Source: Acidobacteriota bacterium
GTDB lineage: Bacteria > Acidobacteriota > Aminicenantia > Aminicenantales > Aminicenantaceae
Length of the DNA stretch: 53,934 nucleotides
Direction of reading: 5' to 3'
NCBI GenBank assembly: GCA_030669585.1
Contig: DAOVDI010000004.1
Span: forward strand, 1-53,934
Positions 33,650-42,547 of the stretch are shown one piece after another. The position numbers and the translations under genes are program-made. Below the pieces are notes generated by a model. The model did not search any database, was not told the origin of the DNA, and saw only the letters and a program-made list of their open reading frames with translations. How positions within the stretch are numbered: the first letter of the stretch is position 1; each line of letters opens with the position of its first letter.

Positions 33650-34582
33650 TCAGATATTACACTCTGCGACGGTTTGTTTAACCTTCTCCATGGTGGTCTG
33701 GAGCATGGCCTTCTCATCGTCATTAAGGCTGATCTCTAGTATCTTTTCTACTCCCTTGGCGCTGATAAGGACAGGGACACCGATAAAATAGCCGTTGATC
33801 CCGTACTCTCCCTCACAGAGAGCAGCCCCCGAGAGAACCCGCCGTTTGTCCTTGAGGTAAGATTCTGCGATCACGATAGCGCTCCAGGCCGGGCTGAAGA
33901 ACGCAGACCCTTTACCGAACAGCTTGACGATCTCTGTTCCCGCATTACGCGTTCTGTCAACCACGCGGTCAATCAATGCCTGGTCAGCAATATCGGCCAA
34001 AGGAACGCCGCCGACCGTGGTTAGACGTGGGAGAGGAACCATGGTGGGACCGTGGCCGCCAAGGACTGTCCCAGCGATATCTACAACGGACACACCAAGT
34101 TCCATGGCGAGGAAGGAACGAAAGCGTGCCGTGTCCAATGTTCCAGCCATACCCAGAACCTGGTTCTTGGGGAATCCTGTAACCTTATGGAACACATAGA
34201 CCATAGCATCCAGAGGGTTTGTCAGAACAAGGCAGAAAGCGTTGGGAGCGTGGTTTTTAACTCCGTTAGCGACGTCGGTGATTATCTTGATGTTGATATC
34301 CAGTAAGTCTTCCCGGGTCATTCCTGCCTCTCTTGGTTTTCCAGCTGTGATGATGACGATATCAGAGCCCTCTATGTCTTTGTAATCTGATGTGCCGCTG
34401 ATATTTGCATCATAATTGACGTGAGGGGCCATTTCCATCAGATCAAGAGCTTTGCCCTTGGCGGGATTCTCGTAATCAGGGATGTCCAGTATTACGATGT
34501 CTCCCATTTCTTTCTGTGCGGCAATCATGGCCAGGATCTGGCCGATCTGGCCGCCGCCAATAAGTGCTATTTTTTTTCTCAT
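33650..34582 (-). CDS. mdh: Malate dehydrogenase
   Basis: The 310-residue protein is of the LDH-like malate dehydrogenase type. It has the NAD-binding start KIALIGGGQIGQILAMIAAQ with an acidic end of the second strand (VILDIPD), which indicates NAD. AGKPREAGMTREDLL has the Arg pair that binds malate, LTNPLDAMVYV follows, and the catalytic His is in VLGGHGPTMVPLPR. It lies between icd and the fumarase subunit in the TCA operon. Confidence 0.95.
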   Translation of the reverse strand: MRKKIALIGGGQIGQILAMIAAQKEMGDIVILDIPDYENPAKGKALDLMEMAPHVNYDANISGTSDYKDIEGSDIVIITAGKPREAGMTREDLLDINIKIITDVANGVKNHAPNAFCLVLTNPLDAMVYVFHKVTGFPKNQVLGMAGTLDTARFRSFLAMELGVSVVDIAGTVLGGHGPTMVPLPRLTTVGGVPLADIADQALIDRVVDRTRNAGTEIVKLFGKGSAFFSPAWSAIVIAESYLKDKRRVLSGAALCEGEYGINGYFIGVPVLISAKGVEKILEISLNDDEKAMLQTTMEKVKQTVAECNI

Positions 34583-34630
34583 AAAAACCTCCTATGTATT
34601 ATTGCAGGGGCTTTAGCGCCCCTTATTTCC

Positions 34631-35830
34631 TTATCCTTTGACAAATCTTTCCCAGCGTTCTTTCAGATTGGGGTCCTGCATAGTGTCCATCAGATACTGG
34701 GCGTATTCTGCTCCAGTTGCTCCGGTGTCACGGCCGGTCATGACATATTTCTTCTCATAGTTTGCACAGATATCTATGGCCATTTCCAGTTTATTATGAT
34801 GTTCTTTGTATCCAAGATGGTCTATCAGCATAGATGCGGCTTTGATCATGCTGCCTGGGTCGGCGTACTGAGCGCGGCCTTCTTTGACCATACGTGGGGC
34901 AGACCCGTGAATAGCCTCGAACATGGCATACTGTTTGCCGATATTGGCGCTTCCAGCCGTGCCAACGCCGCCCTGAAATTCTGCAGCTTCATCTGTCAGG
35001 ATATCACCGTAGAGATTTGGTAACACCATAACCTTGAACTGGGTTCTGCGCTTCGGATCGATCAGCTTGGCTGTCATGATATCGATGTACCAGTCATCGC
35101 ATTCGATCTCGGGATATTCCTGTGCGATCCTGTACCCGGTATCGAGAAATAATCCGTCCGAGGTTTTAATAACATTTGCCTTGGTGACGATCGTGACTTT
35201 TTTGATGTTGTTCTTTTTGGCATATTCAAAAGCCATGCGGATGATCCTTTCTGCGCCCTGTTTTGTGATGACTTTAAAGTCAACTGCCAGGTCATCCGTA
35301 ACCTGAATACCACGGCTTCCCATAACGTATGCTCCTTCAGTATTTTCCCGGAAGAACATCCAGTCAATACCTTCACTCGGAACCTTGACAGGCCGGACAT
35401 TGGCAAAAAGATCGAGGTATCGCCTCAATGCGACGTTGCAGCTCTCAATATTGGGCCATGGATCTCCCTTTCGAGGGGTTGTAGTCGGGCCCTTCAGTGT
35501 TATATGACATTTTTTGATCTCTTCCAGGACATCATCAGGAACGGATTTGTTGTGTTTGGCGCGGTTTTCAATAGTTAGACCTTCAATATTGCGAATTTCG
35601 ATTTTTCCGCTTTTTATCTCATCTTGAAGCAGAAATTCCATGATCTTCCTGGATTCTGCAGCGATGAACGGACCTATGCCGTCTCCACCAAGGATACCGA
35701 TGATGATAGGTTTTACCTGGCTATAATTAACCCAATCCTGAGCATTTTTCATTCCCTCGATGCGCTTCAACTGCTCTTCGACGATTCTGCCAAAATGGTC
35801 TTTAGCTCTTTGGATTGTTTCATTGTTCAT
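34631..35830 (-). CDS. icd: Isocitrate dehydrogenase (isocitrate/isopropylmalate dehydrogenase family)
   Basis: The 399-residue beta-decarboxylating dehydrogenase has GILGGDGIGPFIAAESRKIM at the N-terminus of the catalytic fold, LKGPTTTPRKGDPWPNIESCNVALRRYLDLFANVRPVK read as adjoining substrate blocks, FRENTEGAYVMGSRGI, the metal-binding NLYGDILTDEAAEFQGG and EAIHGSAPR. The Ser-x-Asn-type pattern (ESCNVALR) and neighbours acnB, mdh and sucCD favour isocitrate over isopropylmalate. Cofactor choice is uncertain, because the Lys-Tyr pair of NADP enzymes is not evident after HGSAPR. It is first in the operon, with GGGAGAG before the ATG. Confidence 0.88.
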   Translation of the reverse strand: MNNETIQRAKDHFGRIVEEQLKRIEGMKNAQDWVNYSQVKPIIIGILGGDGIGPFIAAESRKIMEFLLQDEIKSGKIEIRNIEGLTIENRAKHNKSVPDDVLEEIKKCHITLKGPTTTPRKGDPWPNIESCNVALRRYLDLFANVRPVKVPSEGIDWMFFRENTEGAYVMGSRGIQVTDDLAVDFKVITKQGAERIIRMAFEYAKKNNIKKVTIVTKANVIKTSDGLFLDTGYRIAQEYPEIECDDWYIDIMTAKLIDPKRRTQFKVMVLPNLYGDILTDEAAEFQGGVGTAGSANIGKQYAMFEAIHGSAPRMVKEGRAQYADPGSMIKAASMLIDHLGYKEHHNKLEMAIDICANYEKKYVMTGRDTGATGAEYAQYLMDTMQDPNLKERWERFVKG

Positions 35831-35862
35831 TTGTAATCTCTCCCTTACTAATATGAAAAAAA

Positions 35863-35891
35863 ATAGTATAATTATTTCTATATTAAAGCAA
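35863..35891 (-). promoter_or_regulatory. Promoter of the icd-mdh-fumarase-sucCD operon
   Basis: On the minus strand TTGCTT (35886-35891), a 17-bp spacer and TACTAT (35863-35868) lie about 33 bp before the icd ATG. Confidence 0.5.
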
Positions 35892-35903
35892 TAAATATTT
35901 TTA

Positions 35904-36003
35904 CCTGCTTAATTCATAAAAAAGGAAGGTTTTAACGAGTCCGTTGAAGTTTTGTATTGTCTATTATATCATCATAACGAGAAAAACGAGAGTAACGAGA
36001 GAA
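35904..36003. repeat. Short mosaic repeat in the icd-acnB divergent region
   Basis: It begins with CCTGCTTAATTCATAAAAAA (35904-35923), the reverse complement of the right end seen at 28538 and 30018. It ends with 9-bp ACGAGA units (35976-36001) that run into the GAGAAGGAG ribosome-binding site of acnB. Confidence 0.65.
35944..35972 (+). promoter_or_regulatory. Candidate acnB promoter inside a repeat
   Basis: TTGAAG (35944-35949), a 17-bp spacer and TATCAT (35967-35972) lie 42 bp before the ATG at 36015. Confidence 0.38.
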
Positions 36004-36014
36004 GGAGTGATTAA

Positions 36015-38552
36015 ATGTTGGATGCCTACATAAAGCATGAATCTGTGCGGAAAACCATGGGAATTCCTCCCAGGCCGCTGGCCCCGGATGAGACCCTGGA
36101 GGTTTGCCGTGTTTTGGAGAATCCTCCTGATGAAAAACAGGAATATTTATTGGACCTACTGACCAACCGGGTCTCTCCTGGTGTCGATACAGCTGCCAAG
36201 GTCAAAGCCGCATGGCTTAGCGACATAGCAACAGGAAAGATATCATCACCCGTGCTTACAAATAAGAAAGCAGTCTATTGGCTCGGAACAATGCTCGGAG
36301 GCTATAATGTTGAACCGCTTCTCAAGTTCCTGGAACATGACAACCTTGCACAGGAAGCTGTTGAAGCGTTAAAAAAGACCATACTTGTTTATGGGGCTTT
36401 TGACAGTATTGTCTCCCTATCTAAAACCAATTCTTTTGCTGAAGCTGTATTAAAGTCCTGGGCGGCCGGGGAATGGTTTTTAAACGGCCCGGAATTTCCT
36501 GATAGTATGATCTTAAAGGTTTTCAAGGTCGATGGGGAGATCAATACGGATGATCTCTCACCGGCGAAATATGCTTGGAGCAGGCCGGATATCCCGCTTC
36601 ATGCTCTATCAATAGGAGAAACACGATTCCCCGGAGGCATCGAAAAGATTGCGAAATTCCGGGAACAGGGCCATCAGGTTGTGTTTGTAGGAGATGTTGT
36701 AGGGACTGGGTCTTCCCGAAAATCCGCAACCAATTCCATGCTGTGGTATATCGGTCAGGACATTCCTTTTGTTCCAAATAAAAGAAGGGGAGGGGTTGTG
36801 ATCGGAGGCTTAATTGCTCCAATTTTCTTTAACACTGTGGAGGATTCCGGAGGTCTGCCCATTATGTGTGATGTTTCCGGTATAAAGACTGGAGATATGA
36901 TCACACTCGATTTTACAGAAGGAAAAATCAGCGATAAGAGCGGCAATGTCTTATCAGAGTTCCAATTAAAAACTCCTGCCCTTAAGGATGAGTTTAGGGC
37001 AGGTGGAAGGTTGTTTCTCATCATAGGCCGTTCTTTGACAGAGAAGGCGCGTGATGTTTTGAGGCTCCCTAAAACAGATATTTTTGTGGTTCAGGAGAAT
37101 CCTGAGCCCAAACCAGGTCAGAGCTACAGCCTTGCACAGAAGATCGTGGGAAAAGCCTGTGGGACAGATGGGATCTTGCCTGATACAGACTGCGAGCCGA
37201 AGATGACTACTGTGGGATCTCAGGATACGACCGGTCCCATGACAGCAGATGAACTAAAAGAGCTTGCCTGTCTGGAGTTTCATTGCGACCTCTTCATGCA
37301 GTCATTCTGTCATACGGCAGCATACCCTAAAACGGCTGATGTAAAAATGCATCAAACACTGCAGAAGTTTGTAGTCGAGCGTAAAGGCATCTCTCTCCGC
37401 CCGGGTGATGGGGTCATCCACACATGGCTGAACAGGCTTTTACTCCCTGATACTATGGGCACAGGAGGGGATTCGCACACGCGTTTTCCCATTGGACTCA
37501 GTTTTCCTGCCGGGTCCGGACTCGTGGCTTTTGCCGGAGCTTTGGGATTTATGCCTTTAGATATGCCGGACTCCGTGCTTGTGAAGTTCAAAGGCCAGTT
37601 CAATCCGGGTATCACCCTCAGGGATGTTGTGAATGCTATCCCTTATTTTGCAATAAAAGAAGGTCTTTTATCTGTTGCCAAGGAAGGAAAGAAAAATATT
37701 TTTAACGGCCGGATCATTGAAATGGAAGGACTGCCAGATCTTACTGTTGAGCAGGCGTTTGAATTGACTGATGCAACAGCGGAACGCTCCGCAGCAGGGG
37801 GAACCATTGAGCTCAGCGAGAAAAGCGTGGCAGATTACCTCAAAAGTAATATTGCCCTTATGGAGGCATTGATCAAAGACGGGTATCAGGATGCTGATTC
37901 GTTGAAACGCCGTATCGAAGCCTGTCAAACCTGGCTGGAGAAGCCTACACTGATAAGACGGGATGAACGGGCAGAATACGCTGAGGTTTTGGAGATCGAT
38001 CTTTCAGAGATTAAAGAACCGATCCTGGCATGTCCAAATGATCCTGATGATGTGAAACTCCTGTCTGATGTGGCCGGGGTAAAGATCGACGAGGTTTTTA
38101 TTGGTTCCTGTATGACAAATATTGGGCATTTCCGTGCCTCTGCAAGAATTTTTGAAGGGGCTGGATATCTTAAAACCCGTGTATGGATAACTCCTCCAAC
38201 AAAGATGGACAGGACCCAATTGATTAAAGAAGGTCTTTATTCGATATTTTCCTCCATCGGAGCGCGGACAGAAATTCCAGGCTGTTCGCTGTGTATGGGA
38301 AATCAGGCCCGGGTTACACCAAAAGCAACAGTATATTCCACATCCACTCGAAACTTCGATAACAGGATGGGAGACGGTGCCCTTGTATATCTCGGTGGAG
38401 CAGAGCTGGCAGCAGTGACAGCATTAGCTGGTGAGCTGCCTGCGCCGGAAGTATATTTCTCTGCATACGATCAAAAGATCAGACCGGATATGGATAAGAT
38501 CTACAACTATCTGCAATTTGATAAAATGGCAGATCTTAAACTGGAATACTAA
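36015..38552 (+). CDS. acnB: Aconitate hydratase B
   Basis: The 845-residue enzyme isomerises citrate to isocitrate through a [4Fe-4S] cluster. The AcnB layout is clear: N-terminal HEAT-like domain (LLDLLTNRVSPGVDTAAKVKA; GTMLGGYNVEPLL), then the swivel domain moved to the front (EINTDDLSPAKYAWSRPDIPLHAL, about 175-195), then domains with THTR-like GGDSHTRFPIGLSFPAGSG and the cluster cysteines in FIGSCMTNIGHF and GCSLCMGNQARV. AcnB of gammaproteobacteria also handles 2-methylisocitrate, which may matter beside the propionyl-CoA genes downstream. It is divergent from icd. Confidence 0.95.
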   Translation: MLDAYIKHESVRKTMGIPPRPLAPDETLEVCRVLENPPDEKQEYLLDLLTNRVSPGVDTAAKVKAAWLSDIATGKISSPVLTNKKAVYWLGTMLGGYNVEPLLKFLEHDNLAQEAVEALKKTILVYGAFDSIVSLSKTNSFAEAVLKSWAAGEWFLNGPEFPDSMILKVFKVDGEINTDDLSPAKYAWSRPDIPLHALSIGETRFPGGIEKIAKFREQGHQVVFVGDVVGTGSSRKSATNSMLWYIGQDIPFVPNKRRGGVVIGGLIAPIFFNTVEDSGGLPIMCDVSGIKTGDMITLDFTEGKISDKSGNVLSEFQLKTPALKDEFRAGGRLFLIIGRSLTEKARDVLRLPKTDIFVVQENPEPKPGQSYSLAQKIVGKACGTDGILPDTDCEPKMTTVGSQDTTGPMTADELKELACLEFHCDLFMQSFCHTAAYPKTADVKMHQTLQKFVVERKGISLRPGDGVIHTWLNRLLLPDTMGTGGDSHTRFPIGLSFPAGSGLVAFAGALGFMPLDMPDSVLVKFKGQFNPGITLRDVVNAIPYFAIKEGLLSVAKEGKKNIFNGRIIEMEGLPDLTVEQAFELTDATAERSAAGGTIELSEKSVADYLKSNIALMEALIKDGYQDADSLKRRIEACQTWLEKPTLIRRDERAEYAEVLEIDLSEIKEPILACPNDPDDVKLLSDVAGVKIDEVFIGSCMTNIGHFRASARIFEGAGYLKTRVWITPPTKMDRTQLIKEGLYSIFSSIGARTEIPGCSLCMGNQARVTPKATVYSTSTRNFDNRMGDGALVYLGGAELAAVTALAGELPAPEVYFSAYDQKIRPDMDKIYNYLQFDKMADLKLEY

Positions 38553-38557
38553 TCTAA

Positions 38558-38818
38558 CCTGGATTATTCACGGATCGAGATTGGTTATAAGGATTCAAGG
38601 ATTCGAGTGAAAAGAAATAATATAAAGAGAGGATTCGAGTTTTTTTGTTGTGTCCCGTTGAATTGAATGCCTGGACTATTTACGAGTCGAGGTTGATGCA
38701 TCTGCAAGAGGTTGTTCGTGAAGCCGTATTTATATACTGCGAACGAACGGCATCGCAGCAGATGGGATAAGATCGGCTTGTAAATTGTTCAGGCTGCCCT
38801 GGATTATTCACGGGTTGC
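38558..38818. repeat. Repeat cluster with three CCTGGATTATTCAC-type ends
   Basis: No gene is seen here. Left-end motifs occur at 38558-38571, 38670-38683 (CCTGGACTATTTAC) and 38798-38811, with ATTCAAGG/ATTCGAG units between the first two and the 35-nt hairpin copy 2 (38714-38748) between the last two. The third motif lies 22 bp before the SDR start codon. Confidence 0.75.
38714..38748. repeat. 35-nt imperfect hairpin, copy 2
   Basis: The outer stem GTTCGT (38714-38719) / ACGAAC (38743-38748) encloses the same inner GC-C-GTAT / ATAC-T-GC stem as at 804-838. Three of the six outer pairs differ from copy 1, and all three stay complementary. Confidence 0.75.
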
Positions 38819-38833
38819 GAAAAGGAAAGAAAG

Positions 38834-39592
38834 ATGATCGATCTAACAGGAAAGAAGGTATTAGTAACCGGCGGATCACGTGGAATTGGATGTGCTACAT
38901 CTCTTTTGTTTGCTGAAGCGGGATGTGATGTTGCGATCAATTATGCGCACAAGGACGGACCTGCCAAGTCGGTTAAAGCACAGATCGAGCAGTTAGGCCG
39001 GAATTGCTTGATCCTGAAGGCCGATGTTTCCAAAATAAATGATGTTGAGCGAATGGTCCGACAGATTTTTGAGAAATGGGACGGAATTGATATCGTTGTG
39101 AACAATGCCGGGATATGGACATATGGTGAAATTGGGGACATGGATGAGAGCACATGGAAAGAGACCATGGGCATCAATCTGGATGGTGTTTTTTATGTTT
39201 GCAACGCAATTGTCCCTGAAATGAAAGCCGGAAAGAGCGGAGTGATTATTATTGTATCCTCAACAGCAGGGATCAGAGGGGAGGCTTTCCATTCCCACTA
39301 TGCTGCCAGCAAAGGAGCCTTGATTTCTTTCACGAAATCTCTGGCACAGGAACTGGCGCCTTATGGGATCAGGGTAAATTGTGTGACACCAGGCTGGGTG
39401 GATACTGATATGTGTGCAGATATATTAAGCGACCCTGCATTTCGGAAAGGTGTTGAAGAAAGTATTCCCTTAAAGAGAATTTCTAATCCAGTCGATATTG
39501 CCGGTCCCATCCTTTTTTTGGCTTCTGATCTGGCCCGCCATATTACAGGCGAGATATTAAATGTTAATGGTGGTTCTGTCCTTTGCGGATGA
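38834..39592 (+). CDS. SDR-family oxidoreductase (FabG-like)
   Basis: The 252-residue short-chain dehydrogenase/reductase has a TGGSRGIG cofactor loop (about 12-19), NNAGIW, a catalytic Ser in IVSSTAG (about 142), YAASK (Tyr and Lys about 155-159) and the C-terminal GEILNVNGGSVLCG. It is classical and cytoplasmic, and likely NAD(P)-dependent. It could be 3-oxoacyl-ACP or 3-hydroxyacyl-CoA reductase/dehydrogenase; no acyl carrier or fab genes lie nearby, while an acyl-CoA pathway does. AAAAGGAAAG precedes the ATG. The downstream small gene follows after 81 bp. Confidence 0.88.
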   Translation: MIDLTGKKVLVTGGSRGIGCATSLLFAEAGCDVAINYAHKDGPAKSVKAQIEQLGRNCLILKADVSKINDVERMVRQIFEKWDGIDIVVNNAGIWTYGEIGDMDESTWKETMGINLDGVFYVCNAIVPEMKAGKSGVIIIVSSTAGIRGEAFHSHYAASKGALISFTKSLAQELAPYGIRVNCVTPGWVDTDMCADILSDPAFRKGVEESIPLKRISNPVDIAGPILFLASDLARHITGEILNVNGGSVLCG

Positions 39593-39673
39593 ACAGTTCC
39601 TTGTCCCTGTTGTTATTCCTGCTTGCGAAAACCCTCTGAATTTGCTAATTTCAAATAGAAACAAGGAGGAAAG

Positions 39674-39934
39674 ATGGAGGAAGAAATTGGCCGGATTATT
39701 CATTATTTTTCTAAGATCAATGTGGCTGTTCTCGAAATGGTAGAAGGAAAATTAAAAACAGGAAATACCATCCATATCAAAGGTCATACAACAGAACTCT
39801 ATCAGAAAGTCGGCTCCATGCAGGTGGATTATAAGCCTGTTGATGTTGCAGAAAAGGGAATGCAAGTTGGTTTAAAAGTAGAAAGCCATGTTCGTCCGAA
39901 CGATAGAGTCTATAAGATCAGTGATGATATATAA
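39674..39934 (+). CDS. Small EF-Tu domain-2-like protein
   Basis: The 86-residue protein starts with EEEIGRIIHYFSKINVAVLEM. Its core EGKLKTGNTIHIKGHTTELYQKVGSMQVDYKPVDVAEKGMQVGLKV matches the beta-barrel domain 2 of translational GTPases (the GD-x-I-x-I-x-G...SM pattern) without any GTPase domain. Such stand-alone proteins are found in many genomes, with no agreed function that I know. A strong AAGGAGG lies just before the ATG. It stands between an SDR gene and methylmalonyl-CoA mutase; a link to that pathway is only positional. Confidence 0.78.
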   Translation: MEEEIGRIIHYFSKINVAVLEMVEGKLKTGNTIHIKGHTTELYQKVGSMQVDYKPVDVAEKGMQVGLKVESHVRPNDRVYKISDDI

Positions 39935-39956
39935 GAAGTTGCGATAATAAAAATAG

Positions 39957-40047
39957 GGTTCAAGGATTCAAGGGGTCGAGGATTCGAGTGAAAAAAATTG
40001 ACTCCTATAGACCTCAAAAGACTTCTAAAGACTTCGACAGACTTTTC
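39957..40047. repeat. Short mosaic repeat with inverted AAGTC units
   Basis: ATTCAAGG/GGTCGAGG units (39957-39990) are followed by the 10-bp unit in reverse orientation (CTCCTATAGAC...AGACTTC, 40001-40045). The strong AAGGAG site of the mutase gene follows at once. Confidence 0.7.
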
Positions 40048-40076
40048 TCGCCGACGAGATAAAAGGAGTTTGGCTT

Positions 40077-41753
40077 GTGAATGGAAAATATCTGAAAAAG
40101 GACATAATGAAAAAATCCTTATTGCAATGGAAACAAAAAAGCTATCATGAGACTCTCAAAGCGAGCTCTCTGGAAAAAAAGCACACAACCATCAGTGGTA
40201 AAAAGATCAACCCTCTTTATACACCTTTGGACCTGGACGATTTTGATTATTCAACACAGTTAGGATTCCCGGGAGAATATCCTTATACACGGGGGATTCA
40301 CAGTTCCATGTATCACGGGCGTCCCTGGACCATGCGCCAGTTTTCAGGATTCGGAACAGCCGAGGCTACTAACAGTAGATACAGATATTTGCTTTCCCAT
40401 GGGCAGACAGGATTAAGCGTGGCCTTTCACCTTCCGACCCTGATGGGCATGGACTCTGACCATCCGCTGGCTCTGGGAGAAGTGGGGAAGTGCGGCGTGG
40501 CCATCGATTCACTGGCAGATATGGAGATCCTGTTCGACCGGATCCCCCTTGACAAGATAACGACATCAATGACAATCAATGCTCCTGCTGCAGTTTTATG
40601 GGCTATGTATATTGCGGTTGCAGAAAAACAGGGCGTGCCTCCCCGAAAGATATCCGGCACCATACAAAACGATATTTTGAAAGAATACATTGCCCAAAAG
40701 ACATTCATATTTCCTCCCAACCCATCCATGAAATTGATCGTGGATACTTTTGAGTACGGTGCGCAGGAGGTTCCTCGCTGGAATACTATTTCCATTTCAG
40801 GTTATCATATCCGGGAGGCGGGAGCTACAGCGGTCCAGGAATTGGCCTTCACGCTTAGAGACGGCATCGAATATGTAGAGTGGGCCCTTGAGAGAGGATT
40901 GGATGTGGATGTTTTTGCTCCCAGACTCTCTTATTTTTTCAATTCTCATAACGATTTTTTCGAGGAGATCGCCAAGTTCAGAGCAGCCAGAAAAATTTGG
41001 GCTGATGTGATGCGCAACCGATTCAAGGCTAACAATCCAAGGTCTTGGCTGCTGAGGTTCCACACACAGACATCCGGAGTCTCATTGATGGCACAGCAGC
41101 CCTACAACAATGTTGTAAGGGTGGCTCTGCAGGGCCTTGCGGCTGTACTTGGAGGAACCCAGTCTCTTCACACCAATTCTTTGGACGAAACATATGCCTT
41201 GCCTTCAGAAGACGCAGTAACTATCGCCCTCCGCACACAGCAAATAATTGCTCATGAGAGCGGTGTAACCAACACGATCGACCCTCTGGGCGGGTCCTAT
41301 TTTGTAGAAAAATTGACTCTGGAAATGGAAGAGGAAGCATGTGAATATATAAAAAGGATCGATGATATGGGTGGAATGGTCAAGGCCATAGAAATGGGGT
41401 TCCCTCAAAAAGAGATTTTAGACAGCGCCTATTATTATCAGCAGGCTGTGGAGAAGAAAGAGAAAATCATTGTTGGAGTGAATGATTTTATCATGGAGCA
41501 GGAAAGGATCCCGACTCTGGAGATCGATGATTCCACGGCTGAACAGCATCTTACCCGTTTGAAAGAAGTCCGAAAAGGGAGAAATAAAACTCGGGTAAAA
41601 GGGTATCTTGCTGATTTAAAAAAAGCGGCTGAAGATCAAGTAAACCTGATGCCCTTACTTTTGAGCTGCGTGAAAAGTTATGCAACTCTTGGTGAAATTA
41701 TTGATACTTTAAAAATCGTCTATGGAGAATATGATGAGCCGATCACCTATTGA
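40077..41753 (+). CDS. Methylmalonyl-CoA mutase, large (catalytic) subunit
   Basis: The 558-residue TIM-barrel subunit rearranges methylmalonyl-CoA and succinyl-CoA with adenosylcobalamin. Signatures are [34 protein letters not shown] read in blocks, [55 protein letters not shown] and [11 protein letters not shown]...[10 protein letters not shown]. The B12-binding domain is missing here and encoded by the next gene, as in split mutases. The TYTRG-type active-site Tyr/Arg pair suits methylmalonyl-CoA; related isobutyryl-CoA or ethylmalonyl-CoA mutases are less likely. The start is GTG 40077 with AAGGAG 9 nt upstream. Its end overlaps the B12 subunit gene. Confidence 0.92.
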   Translation: MNGKYLKKDIMKKSLLQWKQKSYHETLKASSLEKKHTTISGKKINPLYTPLDLDDFDYSTQLGFPGEYPYTRGIHSSMYHGRPWTMRQFSGFGTAEATNSRYRYLLSHGQTGLSVAFHLPTLMGMDSDHPLALGEVGKCGVAIDSLADMEILFDRIPLDKITTSMTINAPAAVLWAMYIAVAEKQGVPPRKISGTIQNDILKEYIAQKTFIFPPNPSMKLIVDTFEYGAQEVPRWNTISISGYHIREAGATAVQELAFTLRDGIEYVEWALERGLDVDVFAPRLSYFFNSHNDFFEEIAKFRAARKIWADVMRNRFKANNPRSWLLRFHTQTSGVSLMAQQPYNNVVRVALQGLAAVLGGTQSLHTNSLDETYALPSEDAVTIALRTQQIIAHESGVTNTIDPLGGSYFVEKLTLEMEEEACEYIKRIDDMGGMVKAIEMGFPQKEILDSAYYYQQAVEKKEKIIVGVNDFIMEQERIPTLEIDDSTAEQHLTRLKEVRKGRNKTRVKGYLADLKKAAEDQVNLMPLLLSCVKSYATLGEIIDTLKIVYGEYDEPITY

Positions 41754-42168
41754 TGATGGAAGGACAATGGGAGAAAATAAATTAAGAGTTCTTGTGGCCA
41801 AACCTGGGCTGGATGGACATGACAGAGGAGCCAAGGTCATATGCCGCGCGTTGAGAGACGCAGGGTACGAGGTGGTTTATACAGGCCTTAGAAGAACCCC
41901 GGAGGAAATCGTCAGTGCGGCCATTCAGGAGGATGTGGATGTGATAGGTTTGAGTATTCTTTCAGGAGCCCACAATGTGCTTTTCCCAAAGATCCTGGAC
42001 CTTCTCAAGGACCAGGATGCAGGAGATATCACTGTTATTGCTGGGGGGATCATACCGGAAAAGGATATTCCCGGCCTGAAAGAAGCAGGGATCGGCGAGA
42101 TATTTCTGCCCGGCACCTCTACCAAGGACATTGTAGAATGGATCGAAGCAAATGTACGGAATATTTGA
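41734..42168 (+). CDS. Methylmalonyl-CoA mutase, B12-binding subunit
   Basis: The 144-residue cobalamin-binding domain has [20 protein letters not shown], with the DxHxxG that supplies the lower axial His to cobalt. It also has the S-x-L motif [11 protein letters not shown] and the late GG motif [15 protein letters not shown]. It completes the split mutase. ATG 41734 is preferred because GGAG lies 6 nt before it; the frame also opens at 41722, and an ATG at 41767 has a site too close to use well. It overlaps the catalytic subunit by about 20 bp. No meaB-type chaperone gene or epimerase follows. Confidence 0.92.
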   Translation: MSRSPIDDGRTMGENKLRVLVAKPGLDGHDRGAKVICRALRDAGYEVVYTGLRRTPEEIVSAAIQEDVDVIGLSILSGAHNVLFPKILDLLKDQDAGDITVIAGGIIPEKDIPGLKEAGIGEIFLPGTSTKDIVEWIEANVRNI

Positions 42169-42209
42169 ATCTGCTTTATTTATAAAAATTTGCTATATGT
42201 TAAAAAAAA

Positions 42210-42485
42210 GGGTTCGAGGATTCAAGGATTCAAGAAGAGGCCAAAGGTGAAAGGCCAAAGGCTAAAGTAAGACGTCGTTCCCGCGGAAGCGGGAAACCAG
42301 GCGTCGTTCCCGTGCAAACGGGAAACCAGTATAAATTGTATTCTGGATCCCCGCATGCGCGAGGATGACGATAGGGAAGGAACGGGAATGACGGAAATTA
42401 AATGACTTTGGGCTAAGCAGCTTTTTGCCTCTTTTGCATTGGCCTTTGGCCCTTGGCCTTTCTTCGACCCGTGAATAAAGCAAGT
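42210..42485. repeat. Mosaic intergenic repeat with an inverted left part
   Basis: No gene is seen here. ATTCAAGG and AGGCCAAAGGTGAA units are followed by ATTCCC/GTTCCC palindromes around 42270-42370, with the TATAAATTGTATTCTGG spacer also seen at 28405 and 50557. A block at about 42370-42484 is the reverse complement of the left part of copy A (GCCCAAAGTCATTTAATTT, CCAATGCAAAAGAGG). It ends at TGAATAAAGCAAG (42472-42484). Confidence 0.75.
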
Positions 42486-42505
42486 TAATTGATAAGAGAA
42501 AATTC

Positions 42506-42533
42506 TTGACATTAATCTGCGCAATTATAATAA
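42506..42533 (+). promoter_or_regulatory. Promoter of the M23 peptidase gene
   Basis: A perfect TTGACA (42506-42511) is followed after 16 bp by TAATAA (42528-42533); TATAAT also occurs at 42526 with a short 14-bp spacer. It begins about 20 bp after the repeat ends. Confidence 0.5.
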
Positions 42534-42547
42534 TCTAGGGATATTAA

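Noticed and set aside
39935-40076. Cobalamin riboswitch before methylmalonyl-CoA mutase
   Set aside because: The gap is filled with short repeats; no B12-box was seen.
42211-42222. tRNA-like GGTTCGA string
   Set aside because: No acceptor or anticodon stems can be placed around it; it belongs to the ATTCGAGG/ATTCAAGG repeat units.
42222-42524. 100-codon minus-strand open frame before the M23 peptidase gene
   Set aside because: It lies in repeat DNA and crosses the palindromes; the product is repeat-derived.
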